A stretch of DNA of 64,000 nt from Lethocerus indicus (GCA_019843655.1 JACDQD010000005.1:9203575-9267574); one strand, 5' to 3'; counted from the first letter of the stretch, positions 12,301 through 24,876 are shown. The notes: generated by a model not told the origin, from the letters alone. Translations and numbers: made by a program.

Positions 12301-13474
12301 ACGGAGAACCGCAACGCGGTCGTGGTCTATCGGAAATAATTATTCTCCGGTCATTTCCGTATATTAGAAACAGAAAAGTTGTACGATCACAGTCGGACCC
12401 TGATGGTGGAACAGGCGAGATGTTCCGAAAAGTTGGAAACAGACCTATCTGCAGTTTGGAATTGACTAACAGAGGATATGTCGTCCATTATTTCCCCGTC
12501 AGATATTTCAGATTCAACACTTATCAAGGGACAATAAGCTTTTTTTTGTCCCCGACCACATAATCGGGATATGCCCCTTATATTTGCCCAGTTTCTAACC
12601 CTTCTTTCTACTTGAGAGTATCTCCTTAATCTGAATATCTCTGACCCTGGGAGTCTTAGCCGGAGATCCGTGCACTCATTCGGGCATATAAATTACGATA
12701 TACGCCCTATGAAAATGCGTAAAGCCTTAATATGACGGTTTTTTCTTCTGTGCAAAAAATATATATACTGTAGGTTAGGGCCTACTAAGAGTCGTTATTA
12801 AAAGCAGATTTCATATCGTCTAGAATTCCACACAAAAATCAATATTTGCGGCTAATCGGTTGAGCAGCTCTAAACTGAACACAACTAGCTCTGGTTCCGT
12901 TTAACAAGAAATGCCATTCGCGGTGGCAAAAATAAATATCTTTGGTACGTATGAACGATTGTGGTGGGTGGAGGTGGGGGTTAATTTTCGAGGATTGAAG
13001 AAACGGATTGGGGGATTCGAATGATGAACGGCGAACGTGAGTGGACTGTACGCGCGCCTGCCTGCCGTTTCAATACCACAACCGGTCGTTGTACCGGAAT
13101 GGGAAAAAATTTTGCAATAACTTGGACTTGAAACTTCTCGAAGACAGATCGCTGGAACTATAGTTCAAGAACAAATTGACAATTTTAAACTGTTTTTTAA
13201 ACCTGACCCGGCCTACGGAACCGAGTTCTCCGGGGATGGATGATCCACTAGCAGTCTAACTCCTATTATAAAAAAAAATGCAACCTTTCGTTCGTTCCCG
13301 ATAAATAAATAATAAATCCTTCCGACCCAAACTATAACCAGGCGTAGCCAGTCCTTTTAAGTCGACAGCATTCCTTCGCGTCTCCTCACCTTCAGGAAAA
13401 TCCCGGTCCCCGCCTTAAGCGGAAACAGCCTGATGGAAAAGTACCATCAATGGATTGTCCATCAAAAGTACATT

Positions 13475-13528
13475 ATGCACAGTTATCAAAACGCACTGTC
13501 ACTAAATATATAACTTTTAAAAAATGTA
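13475..13528 (+). repeat. Repeat D copy
   Basis: Shares agttatcaaa, cactgtcactaaat and a following taacttttaaaaaatgtag block with 29,132-29,190 and 42,116-42,175. Short, non-coding, class unknown. Confidence 0.5.
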
Positions 13529-13551
13529 GTAACCTAATATGAAACATATTC

Positions 13552-13865
13552 CAGTTTAGAATAACTGTTTTGTGGTCGGCGAGGGTTTGGAATAACCGTA
13601 GATTTCGTGTGTTTCTGTCTCCACTCGCTGGTTTGGTCTTTTGGCAGACTGGTTTCGGCCGCCCGCCATCCCCAGTAGCGGCGTCAGTCACTTTGGATAT
13701 TTTTTGGGCATTCTCGCTGCACTGTCACTGTCGCCTGTACTGTGGTCGATGCCCGAAAAACATCCAAAGTGACTAACACCGCTCTGAAGATGGGGAGCGG
13801 CCGAAACCGGTCTAGCGAAAGACCAAACCAGCGAGAGGAGACAGAAACACACGAAATCTACGGTA
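13552..13865 (-). mobile_element. Fold-back repeat A, 314 bp, with 10-bp target duplication
   Basis: Two inverted arms lie almost back to back. The left arm (ttgtggtcggcgagggtttg ... agactggtttcggcc ... ggatattttttgggca) is answered by a right arm (gcccgaaaaacatcc ... gcggccgaaaccggtct ... acacacgaaatctacggt). One end carries an extra 45-base tail (cagtttagaataactgtttt). The bases aaacatattc occur directly on both sides (13,542-13,551 and 13,866-13,875), a clear target-site duplication. There is no coding capacity. Orientation is set by placing the tail at the 3' end. Confidence 0.8.
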
Positions 13866-15117
13866 AAACATATTCTATTTGTACATCCACACAATTTGAA
13901 CAAATTTGACTTCTACAATTGTATGTTGGTTTTCATAGGCTGGATAGAATATTAATTATATTTTATTTCATTTTTATGTCGAAAAAACGACGGCCAGAGT
14001 TCCGTGACTGAATTCATACCACAATATCACTAGATATAATAAAGGATTGTAGTTATATAAAGTACTCCTCTTAGCGGGCAATAATTGAACACACCCCTTT
14101 ACCCTTGTGAATCGAGGGTATTTAGACATGACTTGCAAATTATACATAACCTTTTTTTTTGTCCTGATATTCGGCTAACCTACAGCTGCGTATAGCCAAT
14201 CGAAATTCAATTCCGGTAACACTATCCTTTCGAGCTGCAGATGCAAGGGGCGTGTCCTTTGAAATATTCCCGTAATTCTAGACCGGTCGGGAATATTTGT
14301 GGGTACGCCCGTTTGTCGGTTCCTACGAACCTATCGCATGTCCCACCACGACCGAACCCGTTCGAATGTAGCTGTTATATTATTTCTTCTTGCGGTCGCT
14401 CCTTCGCGGTTTCTTATATAATTGAGAGGGAAAAAATAAAACATGAAACGTCGATCAAATGACCGCTACAACCCGCGACGATTACTATATTAAGGACATT
14501 AATAATTTGTAATATCATAATTCTTTCGGATCTTCTATCCTTTCACGCCCGGTCGGGTGTCAGCCGTGTCCGCGTTTTCGTTATAACGTCATCATTCATT
14601 ATTCCATTAATTTATACACTTACTAAAATAAAAATATTGTTGATTTAATTTTAAAACAAGTCTTCCAAAACTAAGTAAACACTATGCGTATATGTGTAAA
14701 CGTAAGTGGAGATAACGCTCAAGTACGGAATTACGTGGGATACCAAGAACGGATGAGAGCTTTTTGTTTTATTTTTAGCCCATTCTCTGGTATCATTGAG
14801 AGGGAATCATGATTAGCCTAATTTCATTGAGGTTATCATTGGGTATGGCGGCTTATTGTCAAGGGGTGCTTCGCTCCGAATGGAGGTGTCGAGTATTAGA
14901 GTTCGGGCCTTAGTTCTAATAATTTTTTTCTTGAAAATACCAAGAAAAATAACGTATATGTTTATAGTTTTACTGGGAATGGGCCCACCGATTTGGAGCA
15001 ACGATTCAGTTCTCATTGATGATAAACAAGTCGCCAGGATGTAATAAAAACATACAAAATTGGTACAAACCTTACTTAGTCCCCAAAGTTGCCAGGTTAT
15101 ATAAACATATCAAATTA

Positions 15118-15337
15118 GTTTAGAATTAAACCTGTTTTGTGGCCTACGAGGGGTTGGAATACAGTAGATTTGGTGTATTTCTACCTAGTGTTGTGTAGAC
15201 AATACAAGTGACAGTGGCAGCGAGGATGCCCAAAAAACATCCAAAGTGGCAAAGTGACACCGCTATTGAAGATGGCGAGCGGCCGAAACCGGTCTGGCGA
15301 AAGACCGAACCAACGAGAGGAGACAGAAACACACGAA
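15118..15337 (-). mobile_element. Fold-back repeat A, internally deleted, 9-bp target duplication
   Basis: The left side carries the tail (gtttagaattaaacctgttt) and only the start of its arm; the right arm is nearly complete (gcccaaaaaacatcc ... gcggccgaaaccggtctggc ... agacagaaacacacga). The 9 bases atcaaatta flank it directly at 15,109-15,117 and 15,338-15,346. The 5' end is about 7 bases shorter than in other copies, as expected for 5' truncation. Confidence 0.7.
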
Positions 15338-15648
15338 ATCAAATTAATTAATCTGGTGAACAGTTTTTTTAGATTTTCTGGGTGGCATTTGCGAAAGTTT
15401 TAGTTTCAATACTGCCCGGCGATTGGTTCTTCAAACTTCCTCTCTTCATGCTGGGCTCCTCAATCTTTGTCGAGGAAACTTTTCTAAAGGAGAGCAATCA
15501 TTTTCCTCCCCCCCCTGGGATTAGTTGACGATTTTTTCGACTCCATCGGTGCCATTGCATGAAATTGTCGTCATTGTCGGTCTTGCACGGGCGGTCAGGG
15601 GGCGACGAAAAGTGTGACAAGGACGACGGGTTCGGGGGGGGGGCAGCC

Positions 15649-15776
<128 letters not shown>

Positions 15777-16236
15777 CGGACTTGTCACAAGTTGTGAAAT
15801 TGTTTTCAAACTGACCCTCGAGAATTTGAACAATCCAATGGGGCAGAACGCTACAGCTGGAGCTGTAGAGGGGAAGGGGTGGTGGCGGGAAACTGAAACC
15901 ACGACCAGGGTCGCAATTGTTACCCCCATAAACACTGGAGGAGTTTTCTACATTTTGTCTTCCATATACAGCTCTAGAGGTATACAGGAAACACTCGATA
16001 AGCGCGGTTTTATTAATGGTCAACATATTTTTTATACCATTCCTCGAAATAAGTTTTATTAGGGAGTCTTTAAATACCTCTGTAAATGTCGGAGATTCAC
16101 GACGGCGCCTTCAGCCCGAAGCGGCAGCTAATAGTTAAATATAGAAATAAAAAAATGTTTATCAAAAATAAAGCTTGTACCACAATTTTTTTCATTTCTC
16201 TTTCAAATACCTATATCCTTTAATAATTCAAGAATT

Positions 16237-16260
16237 GTGGGGATCCACAAAGATCCCCAC
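16237..16260. other. Perfect 9-bp hairpin
   Basis: The arms gtggggatc (16,237-16,245) and gatccccac (16,252-16,260) are exact reverse complements with a 6-base loop. There is no T tract and no gene nearby. Confidence 0.6.
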
Positions 16261-16310
16261 ATCCACATCCAACGCTGCTCGCGTCTAGAGATTCATCCAA
16301 TCGAAAGAGT

Positions 16311-16827
16311 ACCGTAGGTTTGTGGTGTTTCTGTCTCCTCTCGCTGGTATGGTGTTTTGCTAGACCGGTTTATGCTGTTCTCCATCTTTAGTAGCGGTGG
16401 TAGTCACTTTTGGCACTTTGGATGTTTTTTGGGCATCCTCACTGTACTGTCACTGTCACTGTCACCACGGCAGTGGTTGTCTGTTTGCCGTGTGTGTATA
16501 TATACCTGACTTGCTATTGAGTTTTTGGGGGATGCTGTTTGTCGTATTTGAGTTGAGGGGGGGCGAGTGGGAATTTGTTAATCGGCGTAAGTCCATGTCG
16601 GATTGTCGGACAAACAGACAACCACCACAGTACAAGTGACAGTGACAGTGCAGTGAGGATGCCCGATAAACATGCAATGTGCCAACAGTGACTAACACCG
16701 CTACTGAAGATGGCGAGCGGCCGAAACCGGTCTAGCAAAAGACCGAACCGGCAAGAGGAGACAGAAACACCACAAACCTACGGTATTCCAACCCCTCGCA
16801 GACCACAAAACAGGTATGTTAAACTAG
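16311..16827 (+). mobile_element. Fold-back repeat A, longest copy, 11-bp target duplication
   Basis: The left arm starts accgtaggtttgtgg and the right arm ends with the tail aggtatgttaaactag. A unique centre of about 150 bases (roughly 16,475-16,620) separates the arms, unlike the short copies. The direct duplication atcgaaagagt flanks it at 16,300-16,310 and 16,828-16,838. Other spans in the family may be internal deletions of this form. No protein-like frame is seen in the centre. Confidence 0.8.
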
Positions 16828-17303
16828 ATCGAAAGAGTCCTTCGAATCCATCCAATAATGCTCCCCGGTATGTTTCCCCGGGATCTCCTCTGTCTAGAAG
16901 ATATGCCAGGGAGTGTCAACGGTGGGTGATTTCTTCATGGTGTGAACCGCATCGGGACAATACACAAATCAACTGCACCCAATAACACGTAACAATGTTG
17001 ATTGCGCAATAAAAAAAATTGTTAATATAAAAATTCCAGTATTATGATTTATTAAAATGTTTATTTTCGGCCTAAAGTTTAATTTCGGAAAAAGCTCGTT
17101 CGACAGGGCCTAAAAGTTAAGTTACGGTGAGGCTAAAGAGGGAGGGAGGGGGACACGACATTTTAAGTTCTTGTCAATTGATTCCGGCAGTGTCCAATTA
17201 CGGATTTTTGTTGGAAGTTCAAATTTCGTTTTTGGGTAAGGTTTAATTCTGACCTGGAAAATGTGTTTGAAGAATTTGACTTGGAAATTGTGCGCGACGA
17301 GGT

Positions 17304-17331
17304 TATATAAGCCGGAGGCACCGGGGTCACT
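17304..17331 (+). promoter_or_regulatory. Orphan TATA plus initiator-like pair
   Basis: TATATAA at 17,304-17,310 is followed 25 bases later by TCACT (17,327-17,331) in a local GC-richer stretch. No gene downstream can be recognised, so this may be chance. Confidence 0.2.
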
Positions 17332-20300
17332 GATCTTTTCCCGAGGGTCCGATTTTAAAAAACGGACACTCCAAAACACGAAACGGCAGAGTAGAACATA
17401 GAACAGATCTATATGTACCAAAAAACCAAAAACTAGGAGTTAGTCCGTTTTATTAAGTAAGAAATTAAAAATGGTGGTAACAATTTCAAGGGCTATACGC
17501 CATTTTGACGCATTTATGAAGAAAATTACATTTTTATCATGTAATTGTCAAAGGAGACAAAGAAGATATATAACGAAGTTATAATTATAATTTAAAAATA
17601 ATCTTTAATTATGATTATCTCCATGCCTATTTTTACGGATACGCTTTTATTTTGACGCCATCGTTGGAAATTAAATGCTAATAAATTGGCCTGTCCTGTG
17701 AAAGCGTTACAGGAGTAAAAACATATAAAGGTGATAAATCGGTAAATTCTTCAGTAGAATACACCGTTTGCAGTAAAATGATATAATATTGAATATTATA
17801 TAAATAAATATATCTCATAGTTTGGTTTATAAATTAATGGTGGATAGTTGCGTCGTTTGAGTCGGGAAAGATACTAGTGTCCGGCAACTAAGTCATTGCG
17901 GTTTTCACCGACAAACGGCGTTATTCGTATTTTTAAAGCATGTTTACATCCACGAACTGATAAGGTCTTCTGATGTGTCGTTACTTCGTACTTTACGAAA
18001 TAGTCGGAAAAATCCACAATTATTCAGCAGTTGCCGACCCAATATTTTTAACTTTCAAAAATGATCTGCATCCAGTGGGATAATATAATTTTTGCTTTTT
18101 TTTCGGAACGAAATGATGCGATAGGCAAACATTGGAAAGGGTGACCTCGTTCGGCCGACCGAGGCGCAGACCTTGTTCTTGGTTAAACGGGTTACGATGT
18201 ATAAACCCAGCAGGTTGGTTATATAACTCGATTAATTACCGGAGGATTAGCCTATAAGTTCGGCACACGTCAATAAAAAAAATCTTTCAAGATTTATCGC
18301 AAAGCAAAAAATTGTTGGGTTCGTAATAAAATGTTCGGTTGGAATTTTGACCGCTCGCCATCTTCAGTAGGTTCGCGGCTCTGGGAATGCTACTGTCCAG
18401 CAGCCGAAACGCCGGCTCCAGTAAACAGAAGATAACACGATGGCCATTTTTATTATTTTTCAATTCTTTTTATTCTCCTTTATAATTTAGAACGACAGGA
18501 TGAACGTGTCTATAAGCCAACAACAAAATTCGTTTATATCCCTCAAAAGGATAAAAATAATAATGGGGAGGCCACATATGGCCACTAAAGACATATTTAT
18601 GGCAAATTTACCAGAAGTCTGTGACATTTTTCAAGTAGGTTTTGATATATTTCCACGTTTTCATGAACATTATGTTCTAAGTTCGTTTTATTCCGGTGTA
18701 TTCACTTAAGGACGATCACTTATCGACGTCATGTCTCCCCCCTATTTGGGGATCGAACGGTAATAAAATTTTAGTCCCATTTTTTTTATGCTTAATTGAT
18801 CCAAAGCGTTATGTAACCCGTGACCAACGTCAGGAGGGAGGGCACAGAGGGGGACGGGATGAAGCGTGGAAGAGGAGGGGGAACTTGCTAAAAATTCATA
18901 CGCGGAATTCTACAAAGATAACTCGTAAAAATGAACATATCAATTAATCAATTGTTCCGATTGAGAAGGTTATGAATAAGAAAAATCCGGCCTGAAATTA
19001 ACAAGCGGAAGAAACAATTTGACCCCGATAACGGGCCGAGCAATAGGATTAAAATCATATAAATAACACACGTAAAAGCGACCGCATATTTAAACCAATA
19101 GGAAGACACCCGTTACTCATTTAGAACCGCTGAGAGAACCTGTTCCACATAAAATACGGCAGTAGTATAAGTAGTAGATTTAATTCATAATTATTTTACT
19201 TTTATTTTAAATATATGAATTATAGAGTTTAGGCACATATTAAATATTTAGTGAACGGTTGGTGCCTAGTTACTCCATCAAAGCAGCGTCCCCGATAATC
19301 AACTTTGATATATAATGTACATATATAATACTTAAAATTATTCATTTACCCCTAAACGTATTTTTTATTGCGTTATTAAGCCTTGTAAGTGTATCATTTC
19401 TAGGGCCATAAATATGCTCTATCACAGAACAAAACGTAATTTTTGTAGTATAACTTTATATTTCGGAAAACTATTCACCGTTTTTTAACATTGACGCCAC
19501 GTACATACTTTCATCTTTATATATAAGATATATGGGAGTGTTCGGATGAAAACCCGCTCATTGGGAAATCGCAACGGACGTCGTTTCCTTTCTATCATAA
19601 TGGTTGCGATATTGCGAGCGTTGCGGAAAGCGGAAATTGGCCCGCTTCGGTTCGGATGCGGGATCCCGGTTTTCCGGGATGTTCCCGCATTTTCAGATGG
19701 GAGACACGACGCACGATTTGCACCGGGGTCTTTGAACATTTTCCCGTTAAAATCACGGATTTAAAATATAATCAATGCGTAATTACTAAAAATAAAAAAA
19801 ACTGATAAAAAACCATTTTGACGGAGAAAAAATCTTCCTCGCAAATTTTCCTTCTCACTGTAAGACAGCCGAGTCCGCAGTTCTATGTATAAAAAATCGT
19901 ATATATGCCTTCAAAATTGTATTCGCATACTATTTTCGACCCAGCCTCCGACCCGAACACGCGTTCAATTCAATCCCAGATACGGGGGAGTTCCGTTACA
20001 GGAGCAATATATACAAGATGATGAAATATCAGCTCAGACTGATGCAACCGAAAACCGTAAGCCGGATCAACACTAGGTGTCTCAAACATACAAACGTTTA
20101 TTTCTTTAACTTTTATTATTTGAGAAAAATGTGTAAGTAAGAGTTTTCTTACAGGCATGTTAAACTGGAATGATTTGTTGGTACGGCCGAATATCAACTT
20201 CGATATAAATGGCCCCGGGAATGGGCCATGATGACATTTTTTTAAAAATTCGACTTTTTTCTCAGGTATCCAGTATGTTAGGATTAAAGATTTTTTTCCT

Positions 20301-20751
20301 CCGTGAAAATTCTCTGCCACCATCGGTATACGCTCTTATAGCCACTGGAGACTGTTTCTTTAGAATTAATTTATGTCCTAATTTATATCCAATTCGACCT
20401 GGGTTAATTGGTCCCGGATCCCGGGAACCCGATCTGTTGCTGAACGGGGTTTCGGTTTCTAAATAATAATCAGGAACTCTGGGTGGGAAGCGGGGGCGGG
20501 AGGCCAGGAAGGGTTGCACAACTCCGCGGTTTGAGGTCAAGGTCTGCTGTACTTACTTCGCCGATTAGTGGGATAACATCTAGTCCAAGTTCTATGGCTG
20601 ATTATATCGGACACGTCGATCTCATTGTCTATTGAGATCATTTTGATGCGTCACCTTGGGCGTAAATGACAACGATAGCTACTCCTCCCCTCCGTAGCCC
20701 TCATCACCATTGTTTTGAACCCCCTCTTGTCCTAAATGCCGGATAAACGAA

Positions 20752-20960
20752 AAAAAAGGCGATACAATCTTTTTATTACCACAACTACAATAAACCAATA
20801 AAACAATAAGCGACATTGATGTTCAAATAACATTGGTAACGAGTAAGAGAATAACAGAGGAGAACTCCACTGGCTAGCAATATTTTCACTAACATCTTGG
20901 ATATCAGATATAAGCAGGGTTTGGACGAAAGTATTAGAATTATTTAATTTACTGTGTTCT
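20752..20960 (-). mobile_element. LINE 3' UTR relic (reversed)
   Basis: On the minus strand it reads ctagccagtggagttctcct, then tgaacatcaatgtcgcttat and ttgtagttgtggtaataaaa. This is the order seen at the 3' ends downstream of the reverse-transcriptase remnants at 25,931 and 27,780, so these are copies of one element. Confidence 0.6.
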
Positions 20961-22735
20961 TGTATGGACATGGAACAGTGACTTTAAGGCCCGCACGTAG
21001 GATGAGGTTGAAAACACAGCAGGGTGCGTTAATTATTTTTCTTGGTATTTTTGACTCCACAGTTTGAATTTCGGTGGTTCGTGTATAAATTTATATCATT
21101 ATAGCATGAATTATATAAAACCGATAGGACTTGCCCCAGGATAGGACGTGAAGTCGATTCATTCGGCGATAATGACTGAGTAGAGTTTTCATTTCTTTAG
21201 GGGCTGTGCGGGTTGCAAGAGTTTTGCGAATTAACTTTTAATGTAGTCGAAAGATTTTATTAATGTTTCAAATGACATAAAAGTAAATAGGACAGGATAC
21301 CCCACGAGCAACCAATACGCCGGAGTGACTCTCTACCCTGCTGACAAAAAGAGGTACTGGAAAACCGCAAAAAGCGTATTGGAAAATGAAGATTTTATTA
21401 CAAAGTGTGTTACTTTAGTCCGCTTCCTGTTTTTTTTTCTTTATATTACGCGATTGTTCGAGCGTTTTATAATTGTCTCTAAACTGTGCGGCAACTCTTT
21501 TTCTCTATTTGCTAGATGTGGCCAGTCGGGCGTCTATTGTGTATTATTTCTTTCTGTATTCCATTTTTCTTTTTTTTGCACACTTCTCCAAGGTCTAACC
21601 CGCAGTCAGTAGACAATACTGACGCCGCCTCGTCCACATGGAAACGGGCCATGGAAAACTTCGACCGTTGGGACTTGATAAAATCGGATTTGGGTAAAAG
21701 CGATGCAACAAAATCGCAATGTTACGAACGTAAATCGAACGCAATTATTTCGATAAGAGGATATTTTCGATTTTAGGATAAGAGAGCGGTACTTTCACAG
21801 TTACAAAGAAAACTACCACACTGTACACAATCTCAATTCGTCAACGCCATACTAAATCTAGATGGAAATTTTCCAAAAAGCGACTTCTTTATTTTCTATT
21901 ATTTTTGTTATAAACGGTGTAAGAATCAATGCAACTGGGATCCAATTTTTATTTTCGGCCTTTTTGATGCCTGTTCATTAGCACTACATCAAAAACTACT
22001 GCTGATAACTTTTTAAGTTCGACTTTTGAAACAACTCGCTAGACTAGTTTTCCGTCTTATATAACGTGTGTCAGAAGAGGCTAGGACCACTTCTTCGTAT
22101 AGGGTCTGTGACCAATGTAAGGTCACCCCGGCTGGACGACCGGTCCACCCCCCCTCCCCCGGCGACTCAAAAACGGGGTAAGTTCAGATCCTGCTCTGTA
22201 AAACTTATACATCTGGGCACTTTGACTTATATAACTCGGTTGTCTTATATATCGATGAACTTTGTGTGGGCCACGGCCGACACGATCGCGCGGCTGTTGG
22301 GCAACGAATTAAGAAACGTCCGGCCTTATTATGGTCAATGGTCGATCTCGGAAATTGTCCCGGTTGGCGGGCGTTTTTTTTTTTCGGAACTCGTTCGGTC
22401 GCACGCCACAGTGAGTAGCGGGCGTCGGGACGCTCTTTCAGCCGAAGACGCTGTTTGGAAAAACGTCAACCAGCGAGCCTAGAGAGAAGATCGTGGGAGT
22501 GTACAATTTTCGATTCTACAGCGTTAAAATTCAGCAAGAATCATCATGTTCAATTCTGTCACTGCTCAAATTTTTGGTCCATAGGTAGACTAGTTTCGGC
22601 ATAACGCCATCTTCAGTACTTTTCATTCCTAATATTTAGGTTATCCGGTCAACATTTACTTATTATTATCAACGTAACGTTCGTTTCCTACGATATTTCT
22701 CTACTGATTAATATAGATTATATTTTTTAAGTGCA

Positions 22736-22815
22736 TTCTGGCGACTGTTTTGCATCAGTGAAAGTTTCGCTCTCATACAGTCCGGTGACTATTTCTTTAA
22801 AATTAAACTTCGCAC
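22736..22815 (-). repeat. Repeat B copy (reversed)
   Basis: The reverse complement contains tttaattttaaagaaatagtc, ggactgtatgagagcgaaac and tttcactgatgc, matching in order the copies at 6,313 and 6,865 with divergence. Confidence 0.5.
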
Positions 22816-23478
22816 CAATTCATTTCCTCTCCAGCTTTGGCTCATTCTTGCCGTGGGTTCGTCTCTAGACCGAAAATTAAACCTCATATTCTATCTGATT
22901 ATTTAAAGTGGCGTTATATACGTCGAAGGCAAATAATTATTTCAGACAGAAAGCTAATAGGGGCGCATAACAGGTAAACGCTGATTGTGCTAAACCAAAA
23001 ACAAATTGTATGTATTGGATCCAATCCATGTCGGCTAGAAAGCATTTTGTTTTCAGCGTAATAAAATTATGGGAGTTGAATTATTTGATGTCCGGGTCTA
23101 TACATCGCCGCTCACCCCAAGTGATGGTAAAACCACTATAGAGAACTAAGTTTAAAAATAAATCTGGTAATTTATTTAAAACAAAGGCGCTACGGTTTTG
23201 GTGAAATTGAACAAACGTCAGTCTACAATCGATACGCCGGAATGATGAGGAGGGGCATGAGGCCAGTATTCATCCCAGCCGTTTTGCCGTTGACAGCCAA
23301 TTGATTCCCTTGGAAGAGCACTCCACCCTATGAACACACGAGACCCTGCACGGCCACTCTCTATAAACTAAAATTTAGACCAGTTCTTCAGCGGGGTGCA
23401 GCAAACTCTAAATAAGTCAGAGAGACAGTCTAACTCCTACAGAATTCAATCCTTGCAATCCATTATCCTCCGTAAAAA

Positions 23479-23573
23479 TGGTAGCAAAAGACCAAACCAG
23501 CGAGGGGAGACACAAACACAACAAATCTACGGTATTCCAACCCCTCGCAGACCACAAAACAGGTATGTTGAAC
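23479..23573 (+). mobile_element. Fold-back repeat A, 5'-truncated copy
   Basis: Only the outer half of the right arm and the tail remain: gcaaaagaccaaaccagcga, acaaatctacggtattccaa, then cccctcgcagaccacaaaac and aggtatgttgaact. Loss of the 5' side with an intact 3' tail fits 5' truncation. No clear target duplication. Confidence 0.65.
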
Positions 23574-23579
23574 TGGTTA

Positions 23580-23800
23580 ACCTTATGTTTCCAACCGCAC
23601 GATCCACTCGGATTTTTCCCGAAGTCCCGTCTGTCCATAAATTTGCAGCTTCCCGAAACAAAGCCAAACAAATTCAAATCTGTCACATCACTCCAATCCT
23701 TTGATCCAACAGCTGTCAATCGCATCATCTCCCGGACAAAATCCTGAGCTTCAAGAGGATCAAAAAGTGGACATTCAATAATGCAAAAAAAAATAAAAAT
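23580..23800 (+). mobile_element. Jockey-type LINE relic (3' coding end, decayed)
   Basis: Starts ttaaccttatgtttccaacc and shares ordered blocks (aagtcccgt.tgtcc, then tcactccaatcc) with 27,300-27,425 and with 28,950-29,000, and ends in A-rich simple sequence (aaaaaaaaataaaaataaaa). It lies directly behind a truncated copy of repeat A. The coding frame is broken. Confidence 0.45.
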
Positions 23801-24071
23801 AAAAAGAGAGAAAACCTTTTTGCGCTCAGAAACCCCTCCTACCACACTCCCGACTGTAAGGCATCGACGCCTCCGCCGATCTTAACCTTTCTTTTAGCTC
23901 TGTCACCGAAGAGGAAGAATGGGATCACGGCTACCCTACGACGAATGACCTTTTCAGCGTTCGGATAATTCCCAGGAAGTATTAGTTTTTCCTGCCAGGT
24001 TTCTCCAAAGAACGCCTCCACCCGGCTGGACGGGCATAGGGGTGCTTCCGTCGGGAATGAAGAAAAGGAAT

Positions 24072-24170
24072 TGCTGGGCAGAGAAGGGTTTTTGCCCTTT
24101 CCACATTACACGGTCTTACCGGAAGCCAGTCAGTCACAATTCAAGTTCTGGTCAAGTCCTCTTATTCATC
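24072..24170 (+). repeat. Repeat E copy
   Basis: Matches 8,308-8,400, including the block tcttaccggaagccagtcag followed by cacaattcaagttctgg. Confidence 0.5.
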
Positions 24171-24508
24171 GTGGACCTCTCTAACGACGATTGCCGGGGA
24201 TATGGACCGACGTCGTAGAATGAGGAAGTAAATATTAGATCGGACCACAAATACTAAAGAGTCAGTCGACAGGCAGTTGGACCAAAAAGAAAAACACGAG
24301 GAAGAGGGGCAGGAATGAAACTTTAAACGAAAAATTAACAGCCTGTCATTGATCAATAACCTAAATTCTTTAATAAGACGGTCATTTTTTTAAAGAAAAA
24401 AGCCTATTCTAAACGGACAGGACCAACGGGGCAAAGCAATCGGCCGAGCGCCCAGTGTCCATTCGCTGTTTCGTAATCGAAACGTTATATAAGAGGTGGA
24501 ATCACACA

Positions 24509-24551
24509 CGCGTGTCTGGATCACACACGCCCACACATATCCAGACACGCG
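24509..24551. other. Perfect 13-bp inverted repeat, 17-base loop
   Basis: The arms cgcgtgtctggat (24,509-24,521) and atccagacacgcg (24,539-24,551) are exact reverse complements. The loop is CA-rich. A TATATAAG lies 20 bases before the left arm. No gene follows that I can support. Confidence 0.7.
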
Positions 24552-24723
24552 CATACTTTACTATTCTATGGGGATGGAATACAGCTTTGTCTGGCGTACA
24601 GCCGAATGCTGAAACAAACTTAAAAGACTTTCAGTTGCTTCGACCGGTCAGTGAACAGAAATTCACCGTCGATAATAAGGACTTGGGGAGCATCCTGACT
24701 GCACTTCACTTTTACTTATTTGT

Positions 24724-24725
<2 letters not shown>

Positions 24726-24790
<65 letters not shown>

Positions 24791-24825
24791 ATGTATGTAT
24801 GTATGTATGTATGTATGTATGTATG

Positions 24826-24874
<49 letters not shown>
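24726..24874. repeat. Compound microsatellite (TG)n-(TATG)n-(TA)n
   Basis: Three pure blocks run without a break: about 50 bases of TG, about 55 bases of TATG and about 44 bases of TA. They produce artefact frames of Cys-Val, Tyr-Val-Cys-Met and Ile-Tyr. Confidence 0.95.

Positions 24875-24876
<2 letters not shown>

Larger units (their letters stand above)
8950..13541. other. Intergenic, no supported gene
   Basis: Apart from repeat B at 9,219-9,358 and a short (GAT)n run at 11,883-11,900, I see no gene. Open frames reach about 90 codons but have no homology I recognise, no consistent splice partners and no shared codon bias. A TATAAAAG at 11,390-11,397 in a CpG-containing stretch lacks a clear initiator. 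Confidence 0.5.
16839..23395. other. Intergenic, no supported gene
   Basis: AT-rich sequence with scattered GC-richer islands (near 19,550-19,740 and 22,100-22,490). The islands contain frames of 70-140 codons with no domain, no signal peptide and no splice-consistent extension that I can see. A reversed LINE 3' end lies at 20,752-20,960, and weak repeat B relics at 20,308-20,375 and 22,736-22,815. A fragment like the arm of repeat A (gctcgccatcttcagtag) occurs at about 18,353-18,371. Confidence 0.5.

Noticed and set aside
22066..22482. 138-codon plus-strand frame in a GC-richer stretch
   Set aside because: No recognisable domain, signal or splice partner, and composition changes along it. 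Most likely chance.
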